Shown here piece after piece: positions 1-5,847 of a DNA stretch of 8,416 bases (its first letter is position 1; each line of letters starts with the position of its first letter). The position numbers and the translations under genes are program-made. The stretch comes from Mycobacterium sp. (GTDB taxonomy: Bacteria; Actinomycetota; Actinomycetes; Mycobacteriales; Mycobacteriaceae), in NCBI GenBank assembly GCA_020438915.1, contig JAGQTR010000178.1:1-8416 (forward strand). Direction: 5' to 3'. The notes under the pieces were generated by a model, which saw only the letters and a program-made list of their open reading frames with translations, did not search any database and was not told where the DNA came from.

Positions 1-310
1 CCTTGCTCATCAGGGTGGTGCCGTCGACCGGGTCGACGGCGAAGTCGCATTCCGGGCCGTCTCCGTTGCCGACTTCCTCGCCGTTGAAGAGCATCGGCGC
101 GTTGTCCTTCTCACCCTCGCCGATCACGACCACGCCACGCATCGACACCGAGTTGACCAGTTGGCGCATCGCGTCGACGGCCGCGCCGTCACCGCCCTCC
201 TTGTCGCCCCGGCCGACCCAGCGGCCCGCTGCCATCGCTCCCGCCTCGGTCACCCGCACCAGCTCGAGGGCGAGATTTCGGTCCGGGGCTTCACGACGGG
301 CGGCGTTCAT
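1..310 (-). CDS. glpX: Class II fructose-1,6-bisphosphatase GlpX (N-terminal part, cut by left edge)
   Basis: GlpX hydrolyses fructose-1,6-bisphosphate to fructose-6-phosphate, the committed phosphatase step of gluconeogenesis in the cytoplasm. Only the first 103 codons are inside the window. They hold the family's metal and substrate motifs: GRGDKEGGDGAAVD (about residues 33-46), VIGEGEKD (62-69) and the DPVDGTT loop (93-99). The sequence after residue 5 (RREAPDRNLALELVRVTEAG) closely follows the M. tuberculosis protein Rv1099c as I remember it. I chose the ATG at 310 because a GGGAG lies 10 nt upstream (321-325). The frame stays open further upstream to a GTG at 364 that overlaps the start of the divergent gene. 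The M. tuberculosis protein has a longer N-terminus, so a longer product is possible. The family call is very secure; the exact start is less so. Confidence 0.95.
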   Translation of the reverse strand, partial: MNAARREAPDRNLALELVRVTEAGAMAAGRWVGRGDKEGGDGAAVDAMRQLVNSVSMRGVVVIGEGEKDNAPMLFNGEEVGNGDGPECDFAVDPVDGTTLMSK

Positions 311-330
311 GGGCAAGATTCTCCCATTAG

Positions 331-351
331 CAGCTCCAGGATCGGGAGCTG
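331..351. promoter_or_regulatory. Inverted repeat in the glpX / DUF4245 divergent intergenic region
   Basis: CAGCTCC (331-337) and GGAGCTG (345-351) form a perfect 7-bp inverted repeat around a 7-nt spacer. It sits in the only 55 bp separating two divergent start codons, just upstream of the probable -10 of the plus-strand gene and between that gene and the glpX ribosome binding site. It could be an operator or a hairpin in the glpX leader. I do not recognise it as the site of a known regulator, and a 7-bp match in GC-rich DNA may be chance. Confidence 0.35.
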
Positions 352-352
352 G

Positions 353-358
353 GATACT
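353..358 (+). promoter_or_regulatory. Possible -10 element for a leaderless DUF4245 mRNA
   Basis: GATACT at 353-358 matches four of six positions of the TATAAT consensus and ends 7 nt before the A of the ATG at 366. No Shine-Dalgarno sequence is present at a workable distance from that ATG; the nearest purine run, GGGAG at 344-348, is 17 nt away. A -10 at this distance with no SD is what a leaderless mycobacterial transcript starting on the ATG would look like. No convincing -35 is visible. Confidence 0.35.
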
Positions 359-365
359 GGGCACC

Positions 366-1085
366 ATGACGACGCCGCCCGAGCCGGGCCAACAGGTCAC
401 CGGCGACCCCGGCAGCGAGCCTGAAGACTCAGGCCACAACGGCGCTGCAGGTGGTCCGGCACCCCGGGCCGCGAAGCCCCGCCTGCTCCAAGACGGCCGG
501 GACATGTTCTGGTCGATCGCCCCGCTGGTGCTGGCCTGTGTGGTGCTGGCCGGCCTGCTCGGAATGTGCTCGTTCGCGCCGACCGGTCCGGGGGCGGGGC
601 CGGTTCCCGACTATGACGCACCGGCCGCGCTGCGGGCGGATGCCCAAGCGCTCAAGATCCCGATCCGGCTGCCCGAGTTGCCGGAGGGTTGGCGGGCCAA
701 CTCAGGTAGCCGTGACGGAATCGACGGTGGGCGCACCGACCCGGTGACCGGGCAGGCGGTGCGTGCGGTCAGCTCCACGGTCGGCTTCCTGACACCCGAC
801 GGCAGGTACCTGAGCCTGACGCAGAGCAATGCCGACGAGGACAAGCTGATCGCCTCGCTCGGCGCGGATTTGGTCCCGACCGGGACGCAGAACGTCGACG
901 GCGTCACGTGGGTCGTCTACGAGGGCGGCGATCGCGACGGCAGACCGGCCGAGCCGGTGTGGACCGCACAGGTGCGCGGCCCGTCCGGTCCGGCGCAGAT
1001 CGCTCTTACCGGGGCCGCAGGTACGGACCAGTACCGTACCCTGGCGGCTGCCACCCAATTCCAGTCGCCGCTGCCGCCCACCTGA
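366..1085 (+). CDS. DUF4245 family membrane-anchored protein
   Basis: A 239-residue protein of unknown function, placed as the counterpart of M. tuberculosis Rv1100 by its position divergent from glpX. Residues 1-46 are Pro/Gly/Glu-rich and probably disordered and cytoplasmic. Residues about 49-70 (from WSIAPLVLACVV) form one hydrophobic membrane segment. Residues about 75-239 form the soluble domain, which topology would place outside the membrane, with conserved-looking stretches LPEGWRANS, VGFLTPDGRYLSLTQS and VDGVTWVVYEG. There is no lipobox cysteine in the proper context, so it looks like a single-pass anchored protein. The ATG at 366 was chosen because the reading frame upstream of it is antisense to glpX. 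The next gene starts 28 nt after its stop and is probably co-transcribed. No enzymatic motif is seen and I assign no function. Confidence 0.85.
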   Translation: MTTPPEPGQQVTGDPGSEPEDSGHNGAAGGPAPRAAKPRLLQDGRDMFWSIAPLVLACVVLAGLLGMCSFAPTGPGAGPVPDYDAPAALRADAQALKIPIRLPELPEGWRANSGSRDGIDGGRTDPVTGQAVRAVSSTVGFLTPDGRYLSLTQSNADEDKLIASLGADLVPTGTQNVDGVTWVVYEGGDRDGRPAEPVWTAQVRGPSGPAQIALTGAAGTDQYRTLAAATQFQSPLPPT

Positions 1086-1103
1086 CATCCGCCCAAATGA
1101 CAC

Positions 1104-1108
1104 AGGAG
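1104..1108 (+). promoter_or_regulatory. Shine-Dalgarno AGGAG of the dienelactone-hydrolase gene
   Basis: AGGAG lies 5 nt before the ATG at 1114 and fixes that start. It is the only strong ribosome binding site on the plus strand of the window, and it lies in the 28-nt gap after the DUF4245 stop codon. Confidence 0.7.
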
Positions 1109-1113
1109 ATGCC

Positions 1114-1911
1114 ATGACCGCACCGGAGGCCGACCTCACCGGATGGGCCATGACGCCCTTCTCGGCTGCCGGCCTGACCTATGAGGTCTACAGCAAGGGG
1201 GAGGGGCCCGGCGTGGTGCTCATCCCGGAGATGCCTGGTCTGCATCCCGGCGTGCTAGCTCTCGGTAATCATCTGGTGGACAACGGTTTCACGGTGGCTT
1301 CGCCATCGCTCTACGGCACACCCGGGGCGCCCGGCGTCAGGCCAGGCGCGGTCCCGGTGATGCTGCGTGGGTGTGTCGCCAAGGAATTTGCGGCGTTCGC
1401 CACCAATGCTGACCGGCCGATCGCCCACTACCTACGTGCGTTGGCCCGCGATCTCAACGGCCGTACACCCGGCAAGGGTGTGGGTGTGATCGGCCAGTGC
1501 TGGAGTGGTGGCTTCGCCCTGGCGGCCGCCGTGGACGACAGTGTGCTGGCCCCGGTGCTGAGTCAGCCGTCACTGCCGATAGGGCTGACGGCGAAGCAGA
1601 AAGCCGACCCCGGTCTTTCCGAAGCGGAGTTGAAGGTCGTCGAACGCCGGGCGACCGAGGACGGACTGTGTGCGCTGGGCCTGCGCTTCAGCGAGGATCC
1701 GCTGTCTCCGGGTGCCAGGTTCAGCACGCTCAAAGCCCGCCTCGGCGATGCTTTCGAGGTGATCGAGATCAACTCCAAGCCCGGCAACGAGCACGGGTTC
1801 GGCAGGATGGCGCACTCGGTGCTGACCCTGGAGGTTCGCGAGCAGGACGGACATCCGGCCTACGAGGCGCGTAAACGGGTGGTCGAGTTCCTCACGTCTC
1901 GTCTGACTTAG
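1114..1911 (+). CDS. Dienelactone hydrolase family protein
   Basis: A 265-residue cytoplasmic alpha/beta-hydrolase of the dienelactone hydrolase family, expected to cleave an ester or lactone using a Cys-His-Asp triad. Visible landmarks are the Glu-containing oxyanion region IPEMPGLHP (residues 37-45, Glu39), the nucleophile elbow GVIGQCWSGGFALA (Cys129), an acidic residue in SEDPLSPG (Asp195) and the C-terminal catalytic His in NEHGFG (His227). The elbow reads G-x-C-x-x-G-G, one residue longer than the classical G-x-C-x-G-G; I believe related mycobacterial proteins share this. The start at 1114 is supported by AGGAG 5 nt upstream. The gene follows the DUF4245 gene by 28 nt. Its last 20 nt overlap the end of the convergent AI-2E gene. 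The substrate cannot be read from the sequence, and the annotation does not imply chloroaromatic degradation. Confidence 0.88.
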   Translation: MTAPEADLTGWAMTPFSAAGLTYEVYSKGEGPGVVLIPEMPGLHPGVLALGNHLVDNGFTVASPSLYGTPGAPGVRPGAVPVMLRGCVAKEFAAFATNADRPIAHYLRALARDLNGRTPGKGVGVIGQCWSGGFALAAAVDDSVLAPVLSQPSLPIGLTAKQKADPGLSEAELKVVERRATEDGLCALGLRFSEDPLSPGARFSTLKARLGDAFEVIEINSKPGNEHGFGRMAHSVLTLEVREQDGHPAYEARKRVVEFLTSRLT

Positions 1912-3118
1912 CGGCAGGCAGGGCGGCCGGCTCGGACTCGGACTCCTGCTCGGACTCCGGCCTCGCAGCTGCCCGGCCTCCGGGCAGCAGCCGGCGCCAC
2001 CAGGGAACCTCGCGTTCCGCTTCGTCGTCGGACGGGTCAGCGCCGGTGAGCGAGTCCAGCGATGCTCCCTTGTCGACAGCCAGGTACACGCTGATGGTGG
2101 TCACGATGACGATCATCAGCACCGGGCCCAGCACGATTCCCCAGAATCCGAACATCTTCAGGCCGGCGAACACCGCCAACAGCATCAGCGCCGGGTGCAG
2201 GTGCGCGCTCTTGGGCACGAGGAACGGACGCAAGAGATTGTCGATGCTCGTCACGACGATGACGTGAAACGCCACAACGAAGATCCCGCCACCGACGTTG
2301 CCGAACACGGCCATCCCGATTCCGAGCGGAATGGTCACGATGCCGCTGCCCAACGGGATGAACGACAGCGCGGTCAGGAAGATGACGAACATGAAGAAGC
2401 CTTCATGGATGCCGCCGATGTAGATCGACGCCGCACCGGCCACCCCCTGGCACACGGCGATGATCAGCTGGCCCTTGACCGTCGCGGAGACCATTGCTCC
2501 GATCTTGGCCAGATAGATGTCGGATACCCTCTCTCCCAGCGGATTCAGTTCGCGAAAGAGCGCCAGTACCTTGTCTCCCTTGGTGATCAGGGCGAGGAAG
2601 ACATAGAGGAAGATGATCAACCCCGTCACCGTTGCCGCGATACCGCCCACCGAATCACGCGCGCTGCCCAGGGCGATCTCGCCGGCGTTCTGTCCGAACC
2701 GCGCGACCGCAGCGCGCACGGAGTCCTCGGTCAGCGTGATGTCCATGAACGGAACCCTGGCCAAGATCTCGTTGGCCGAGTCGAGCAGCCGCTGCGCCAG
2801 TGCGGTGAAGTCGGTTTGCTCAACCCAATGGCCCACGCTGGTAACCATTTGGCCGATCTGGACAACGGCAAGGGCGATCACGCCGGCGAGCGGCAGGGCG
2901 ACCGTGGCGCCCGCGGCCAACAACGTGACCGTGGCTGACAGGCCGACGTTCAGCTTCGTCCGGAGCCGCCGGTACAGCGGATTGAACAGGTACGCCAGCA
3001 CTGCGGCCACCGCGATCAGCAACAGGTAGCCGCGCAGGAAATAGGCTGCGAAGGCCAAGGCCACCACCGTGGACACCGCCAGCGCGCGCTTCTGTTTGAG
3101 GGTGAAATCCGGTGTCAT
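1892..3118 (-). CDS. AI-2E family membrane protein (Rv1101c-like)
   Basis: A 408-residue polytopic inner-membrane protein of the AI-2E/PerM family. Members have been linked to autoinducer-2 export, Na+/H+ exchange or permease roles, so the substrate is open. Hydrophobic segments lie near residues 11-46 (two), 60-90 (one or two), 158-178, 215-233, 238-290 (two or three) and 308-347 (two). Family hallmarks are ALSFIPLGSGIVTIPLGIG (250-268), SIDNLLRPFLVPKSAHLHP (291-309) and GFWGIVLGPVL (324-334). The soluble domain between about 95 and 155 is typical. The C-terminal 55 residues are a charged cytoplasmic tail with an ESEQESESEP run. GGGAGG 6 nt upstream supports the ATG at 3118. It lies 31 nt after the SDR gene on the same strand and occupies the Rv1101c position, so it is probably a core gene with a possible promoter of its own. 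Confidence 0.92.
   Translation of the reverse strand: MTPDFTLKQKRALAVSTVVALAFAAYFLRGYLLLIAVAAVLAYLFNPLYRRLRTKLNVGLSATVTLLAAGATVALPLAGVIALAVVQIGQMVTSVGHWVEQTDFTALAQRLLDSANEILARVPFMDITLTEDSVRAAVARFGQNAGEIALGSARDSVGGIAATVTGLIIFLYVFLALITKGDKVLALFRELNPLGERVSDIYLAKIGAMVSATVKGQLIIAVCQGVAGAASIYIGGIHEGFFMFVIFLTALSFIPLGSGIVTIPLGIGMAVFGNVGGGIFVVAFHVIVVTSIDNLLRPFLVPKSAHLHPALMLLAVFAGLKMFGFWGIVLGPVLMIVIVTTISVYLAVDKGASLDSLTGADPSDDEAEREVPWWRRLLPGGRAAARPESEQESESEPAALPAAKSDET
1931..1958 (-). repeat. Short tandem repeat coding the Glu/Ser tail of the AI-2E protein
   Basis: On the plus strand CTCGGACTC occurs at 1931-1939 and again at 1949-1957, with the unit TCGGAC/GGACTC repeated between them. In the coding strand it gives GAG-TCC codon pairs and the Glu-Ser-Glu-Gln-Glu-Ser-Glu-Ser-Glu stretch near residues 388-396. 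It is a low-complexity segment that may vary in length between strains. Confidence 0.5.
1968..1988 (+). terminator. Possible terminator hairpin for the DUF4245-DLH transcript
   Basis: GCTGCCCGG (1968-1976), loop CCT, CCGGGCAGC (1980-1988) is a perfect 9-bp, very GC-rich stem with a 3-nt loop, 56 nt past the DLH stop codon. There is no U-tract, as in many proposed mycobacterial intrinsic terminators. It lies inside the coding sequence of the convergent AI-2E gene (residues near LLPGGRAAA), so it may merely reflect codon choice. Confidence 0.35.
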
Positions 3119-3124
3119 GCGCGC

Positions 3125-3130
3125 CCTCCC
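3125..3130 (-). promoter_or_regulatory. Shine-Dalgarno GGGAGG of the AI-2E gene
   Basis: GGGAGG on the minus strand lies 6 nt before the ATG at 3118. It fixes that start and shows that the gene is translated from its own site rather than by coupling to the SDR gene 31 nt upstream. Confidence 0.65.
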
Positions 3131-3146
3131 GTAACCTCCGAGCGCA

Positions 3147-3152
3147 ACCCTA
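3147..3152 (-). promoter_or_regulatory. Possible -10 element (TAGGGT) of an AI-2E gene promoter
   Basis: TAGGGT on the minus strand fits TAnnnT and overlaps the SDR stop codon. Transcription starting about 7-8 nt downstream would leave a leader of roughly 20 nt holding the GGGAGG site. This would let the conserved AI-2E gene be expressed apart from the accessory genes upstream. The motif is short and degenerate, so this is weak evidence. Confidence 0.22.
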
Positions 3153-3989
3153 TCCCGAGTGGAACGTGCCCGGCTGCGATCGGGCGCGCTGTCGCGACCG
3201 CTGCCCGGCCACGAATCGCATCGAGAGGCGGTTCATCAGCGCAGGCGCTGCTCGTGCGAAAAGCCACTGCGCGTGTGCTACAGCAGGTTTGACCAGGATC
3301 GCTTTGTTGCGCTCGATTGCTCGCAGGGTGTCGCGGGCCAGCCGGTCAGCGTCGTAGGCCTTGCCGCCCTGGGACTGCAGGAAGTAATCGCGCCCGACGA
3401 AGCCGCCGACTGCGCCCTTGTCCAGGATCGGAGTCTCTACGGCGGCGGGGCAGACCACCAGGACGCCGACGCCCCGGGGGACCGCCTCGGATCGCAGCGC
3501 CATCGACAGTCCGACGACGGCGTGCTTGGTGGCGACATAGCTGGTGACCTGACCGGCGGCGGTCAGGCCGGCCATCGACGCGGTGTTGACGATATGGCCG
3601 TGGCCTTGACGCAGCATTTGCGGATAGGCGGCTGCGACGCCGTGGACGACCCCGCGCAGGTTGACGTCGATGATCGCGTTCCACTGATCGAGGGTGAGCA
3701 GTTCGGTGTCGCCGCCCCAGACGATCCCGGCGTTGTTGAACATCAGGTCCAGTCGGCCGGCGCGGTCCACCACGTCGGCCACGACGGCCTGTACCGCGCC
3801 GGCATCGGTGACATCCAGGCGCGCTGCGCGGGCCCGCGGACCCAGGGTGGCGGCGGTCGCATCGGCGGCGTCACCGTCGAGATCGGTGCAGAGCACATGT
3901 GCGCCGGCCAGATCCAACGCACGACACAGAGCCGCGCCGATCCCCGAACCGGCACCGGTGACGATGGCGTGCTTTCCGGCAGCGCTCAT
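3150..3989 (-). CDS. SDR family NAD(P)-dependent oxidoreductase
   Basis: A 279-residue classical short-chain dehydrogenase, expected to interconvert an alcohol and a ketone in the cytoplasm. It has the Rossmann signature TGAGSGIG (11-18), an acidic residue after strand 2 (CTDLDGD, Asp36) that favours NAD(H), LDV (58-60), NNAG (85-88), Asn110 in DVNLRG, the catalytic Ser138 in NTASMAG and the YVATK pair Tyr151/Lys155. After about residue 255 there is a basic tail (RFVAGQRSRQRARSQ) beyond the catalytic domain. The ATG at 3989 follows GGAG by 5 nt and overlaps the FGE stop codon as ATGA, so translation is coupled. The frame is open further upstream, but that stretch is antisense-like FGE coding sequence. 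Placement in the sulfatase operon suggests that it oxidises the alcohol released by desulfation, or a related intermediate; this is inference. The substrate is unknown. Confidence 0.9.
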   Translation of the reverse strand: MSAAGKHAIVTGAGSGIGAALCRALDLAGAHVLCTDLDGDAADATAATLGPRARAARLDVTDAGAVQAVVADVVDRAGRLDLMFNNAGIVWGGDTELLTLDQWNAIIDVNLRGVVHGVAAAYPQMLRQGHGHIVNTASMAGLTAAGQVTSYVATKHAVVGLSMALRSEAVPRGVGVLVVCPAAVETPILDKGAVGGFVGRDYFLQSQGGKAYDADRLARDTLRAIERNKAILVKPAVAHAQWLFARAAPALMNRLSMRFVAGQRSRQRARSQPGTFHSG

Positions 3990-4939
3990 GACCGCTCCGC
4001 CCACTTGACCTCCATTGCGATGCGTTCGGTAGGCTGGTGACGCCTGACGCAACGAAAACCTATGTGGCTCATGCCGGTATCGATGGGCTGCGGTCGGCGC
4101 GCCGCTGGACGGTAACGCATGCAATAGCTGTCGGCACACAGAAAAGATCCGCCCTTGACCACTTTGCGCGGTACCGGAAACTGCGGCTGCCGCGGATCCA
4201 TGCTGTCGGCCGCGCAGCAGCCACCCGCATCGGGGGTGTCCTTGTACCAGTCCACCGTCCACTCCCAGACGTTGCCCGCCATGTCGAACAGCCCGTACCC
4301 GTTGGCTGGGAAACTGCCGACGCGTGCCGTTCGTCCGTAGCCGGTGTCGGGCAGATACGGGAACTCGCCATGCCAATAGTTCGCCAGCCGCTGCCCAGGC
4401 TGTTCGGGATCATTGCCCCAGCTGTAGGTGCTGTGCGGCAGGCCGCCCCGTGCGGCGACCTCCCACTGGGCCTCGGTGGGTAGCTCGAAGCCCGCCCAAT
4501 CCGCGTATGCCGCAGCATCTTCGAACGCGATGTGTACCACCGGGTGATCATCGGAGTTCTTCAGCGATGAGCGCGGACCCCGCGGGTGGTTCCAGCAGGC
4601 GCCCGGCGTCCACCTCCACCACAGGTTGAGGTGGCGCAGGTCGACCGGACCGGTGGTGCGACGGAACACCATCGAGCCGGGCTGCAGATTTTCCGGCGGT
4701 GCCCCCGGGTAGTCGGCGGGGTTCAGTGGCCGCTCGGCCACGGTGACATATCCGGTGTCGGAGATGAATTCGGCGAACTGGACATTGGTCACCTGGTGGG
4801 TCTGTATCCAGAAGCCGTCGGTACTGACCTCGCGTGCCGGTGCCTCTTCGGGGTAGTGGACGTCAGACCCCACCACGGTCACCTGCGACGGAATCCACGC
4901 CCAATCGTCGTCGAGATCGGACGCGGGAGGGTCAGTCAC
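3986..4939 (-). CDS. Formylglycine-generating enzyme (sulfatase-maturing, aerobic type)
   Basis: A 317-residue FGE/SUMF1-family protein. The aerobic copper-dependent FGE oxidises the active-site Cys of type I sulfatases to C-alpha-formylglycine. N-terminal part: WIPSQVTVVG (14-24), then FWIQTHQVTNVQFAEFI (43-59), HPVVHIAFEDAAAYADWAG (132-150), LPTEAQWEVAARGG (153-166), NGYGLFDMAGNVWEW (213-227), and the C-terminal active site GGSFLCADSYCMRYR (263-277) followed by IGFRCVR (293-299). Cys268 and Cys273 match the two catalytic cysteines of genuine FGEs, which separates it from EgtB-like or PvdO-like relatives. No signal peptide is visible. I chose the GTG at 4939, which overlaps the HAD gene end by 8 nt; no clear Shine-Dalgarno precedes it, suggesting coupling to HAD translation. 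A start at 5029 would bury about 100 nt in the HAD gene. The operon points to the linked sulfatase as its substrate. Confidence 0.93.
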   Translation of the reverse strand: MTDPPASDLDDDWAWIPSQVTVVGSDVHYPEEAPAREVSTDGFWIQTHQVTNVQFAEFISDTGYVTVAERPLNPADYPGAPPENLQPGSMVFRRTTGPVDLRHLNLWWRWTPGACWNHPRGPRSSLKNSDDHPVVHIAFEDAAAYADWAGFELPTEAQWEVAARGGLPHSTYSWGNDPEQPGQRLANYWHGEFPYLPDTGYGRTARVGSFPANGYGLFDMAGNVWEWTVDWYKDTPDAGGCCAADSMDPRQPQFPVPRKVVKGGSFLCADSYCMRYRPAARRPQPIDTGMSHIGFRCVRRHQPTERIAMEVKWAERS

Positions 4940-5846
4940 TGAAGACGGTGGTCCAGTCGTTGCGGATGCTGGCCACGAGCCACCCCTTGTCGGTGGCCAG
5001 CTCCAGTGCCCTCTCCGCCCCGGCGACATAGTCGAATTCGCGGTCGGCGTCGTCGTGACGCAGCAGGATCGACAGTGACGGCCCCCCGGCGTCGGTGTAC
5101 TCCAGCATCTCGATGTCGCCGTTGGAGTTGCCCGCCGCCAGTATCGGCCGCCGTCCGGTGCGACCCCAGATCCGTATCGCCTTCACCGGACCGTCGTTCA
5201 GGAACTCCGGCTTCGCGGTCGTCCTGAGCTGACCATCTCGGAAATCGAGGCCCACCGAGCTGCCGATCACCCGTTCCGGGGGTATCGCGTACAACTGCGA
5301 CGTAACCGGGCGCATGAAGTCCCGGCCACCGCCGGAGGTGATGTAGTTGGTGAACCCGTTGGCCTCGAGGAATCGCAGCAGCTCCACCATCGGGGTGTAG
5401 CCGCAGGCGGTGTAGGGGCGGTTGAGAGTGGGGTGCATTGCACTGTCGAAGAACGACTTGACATGCTCGGCGTGCTCTTCGACAGTCATTCCCGCGTACG
5501 CCGAAAGTATCCCGCCGGCAAGAACTTTGAGCGCGGAATCATCGCCCCGATAGTGGTCGGTCACCGCGTCGCCGAACCAGCCCAGGTCGCCCGCAGCCGC
5601 GGCCCGGTAGGGCTGGGTGTCCGCCAGCGACGGATCCGCCGCAGCCTGTTCAGCCAACCGTCGCACCAGAAAGTCCAGCTGAATGTAGGCCGGCTTTTCA
5701 CACCACAGGGTGCCGTCGTTGTCGAACACCGCGATACGCGCCTCCGGTGCTACGAAATCCGGTCCACCATCGAGGGTGACCCGGCTGACGAAGTCGACGA
5801 TCGCCGACTTCGTCGGACCATCGTTCCAGGATTCGAGGACCCCCAA
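4932..5846 (-). CDS. HAD superfamily hydrolase
   Basis: A 304-residue haloacid-dehalogenase superfamily protein, most likely a phosphatase acting through an aspartyl-phosphate. Motif I is VFDNDGTLWC, with nucleophile Asp42 and acid/base Asp44. Motif II is YITSGGG (about 168-174). A candidate motif III lysine is Lys212 or Lys222. Motif IV is AAGNSNGDIEML, with metal-binding Asp244. A helical cap fits between residues about 50 and 150. The layout resembles the phosphoserine-phosphatase-like branch, but I cannot name the substrate. The only start that keeps motif I and fits the sulfatase end is the TTG at 5846, one base after the sulfatase stop (TGA-G-TTG), with only a weak G-rich sequence before it. 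This implies termination-reinitiation. HAD genes beside sulfatase/FGE pairs suggest removal of a second ester or phosphate from the same compound, or a maturation role; both are inference. Confidence 0.88.
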   Translation of the reverse strand: MGVLESWNDGPTKSAIVDFVSRVTLDGGPDFVAPEARIAVFDNDGTLWCEKPAYIQLDFLVRRLAEQAAADPSLADTQPYRAAAAGDLGWFGDAVTDHYRGDDSALKVLAGGILSAYAGMTVEEHAEHVKSFFDSAMHPTLNRPYTACGYTPMVELLRFLEANGFTNYITSGGGRDFMRPVTSQLYAIPPERVIGSSVGLDFRDGQLRTTAKPEFLNDGPVKAIRIWGRTGRRPILAAGNSNGDIEMLEYTDAGGPSLSILLRHDDADREFDYVAGAERALELATDKGWLVASIRNDWTTVFSD

Positions 5847-5847
5847 C

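Noticed and set aside
21..39. Perfect palindrome CCGTCGACC-G-GGTCGACGG.
   Set aside because: It lies inside glpX and is explained by the codons of the conserved Val-Asp-Pro-Val-Asp-Gly active-site loop (two GTCGAC codon pairs).
3..365. Open plus-strand reading frame upstream of the DUF4245 ATG.
   Set aside because: It is antisense to the well-conserved glpX coding region. The encoded Ser/Pro/Arg-rich sequence has no domain, and the ATG at 366 gives the expected DUF4245 protein.
2195..2938. Long plus-strand frame of 247 codons inside the AI-2E gene.
   Set aside because: It is antisense to a clear multi-pass membrane protein. The Asp/His/Arg/Gln-rich product is typical of a shadow frame in GC-rich DNA.
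3159..4040. Long plus-strand frame of 293 codons opposite the SDR gene.
   Set aside because: It has no recognisable motif or ribosome site, and the opposite strand carries every SDR signature.
3990..4376. N-terminal extension of the SDR gene upstream of 3989.
   Set aside because: It overlaps the FGE coding sequence in another frame. The SDR family start MSAAGKHAIVTG with GGAG 5 nt upstream and an ATGA overlap is far better.
4940..5029. Start of FGE at 5029.
   Set aside because: It would overlap HAD by 98 nt, and the added residues are not FGE-like. The GTG at 4939 leaves the full domain intact.
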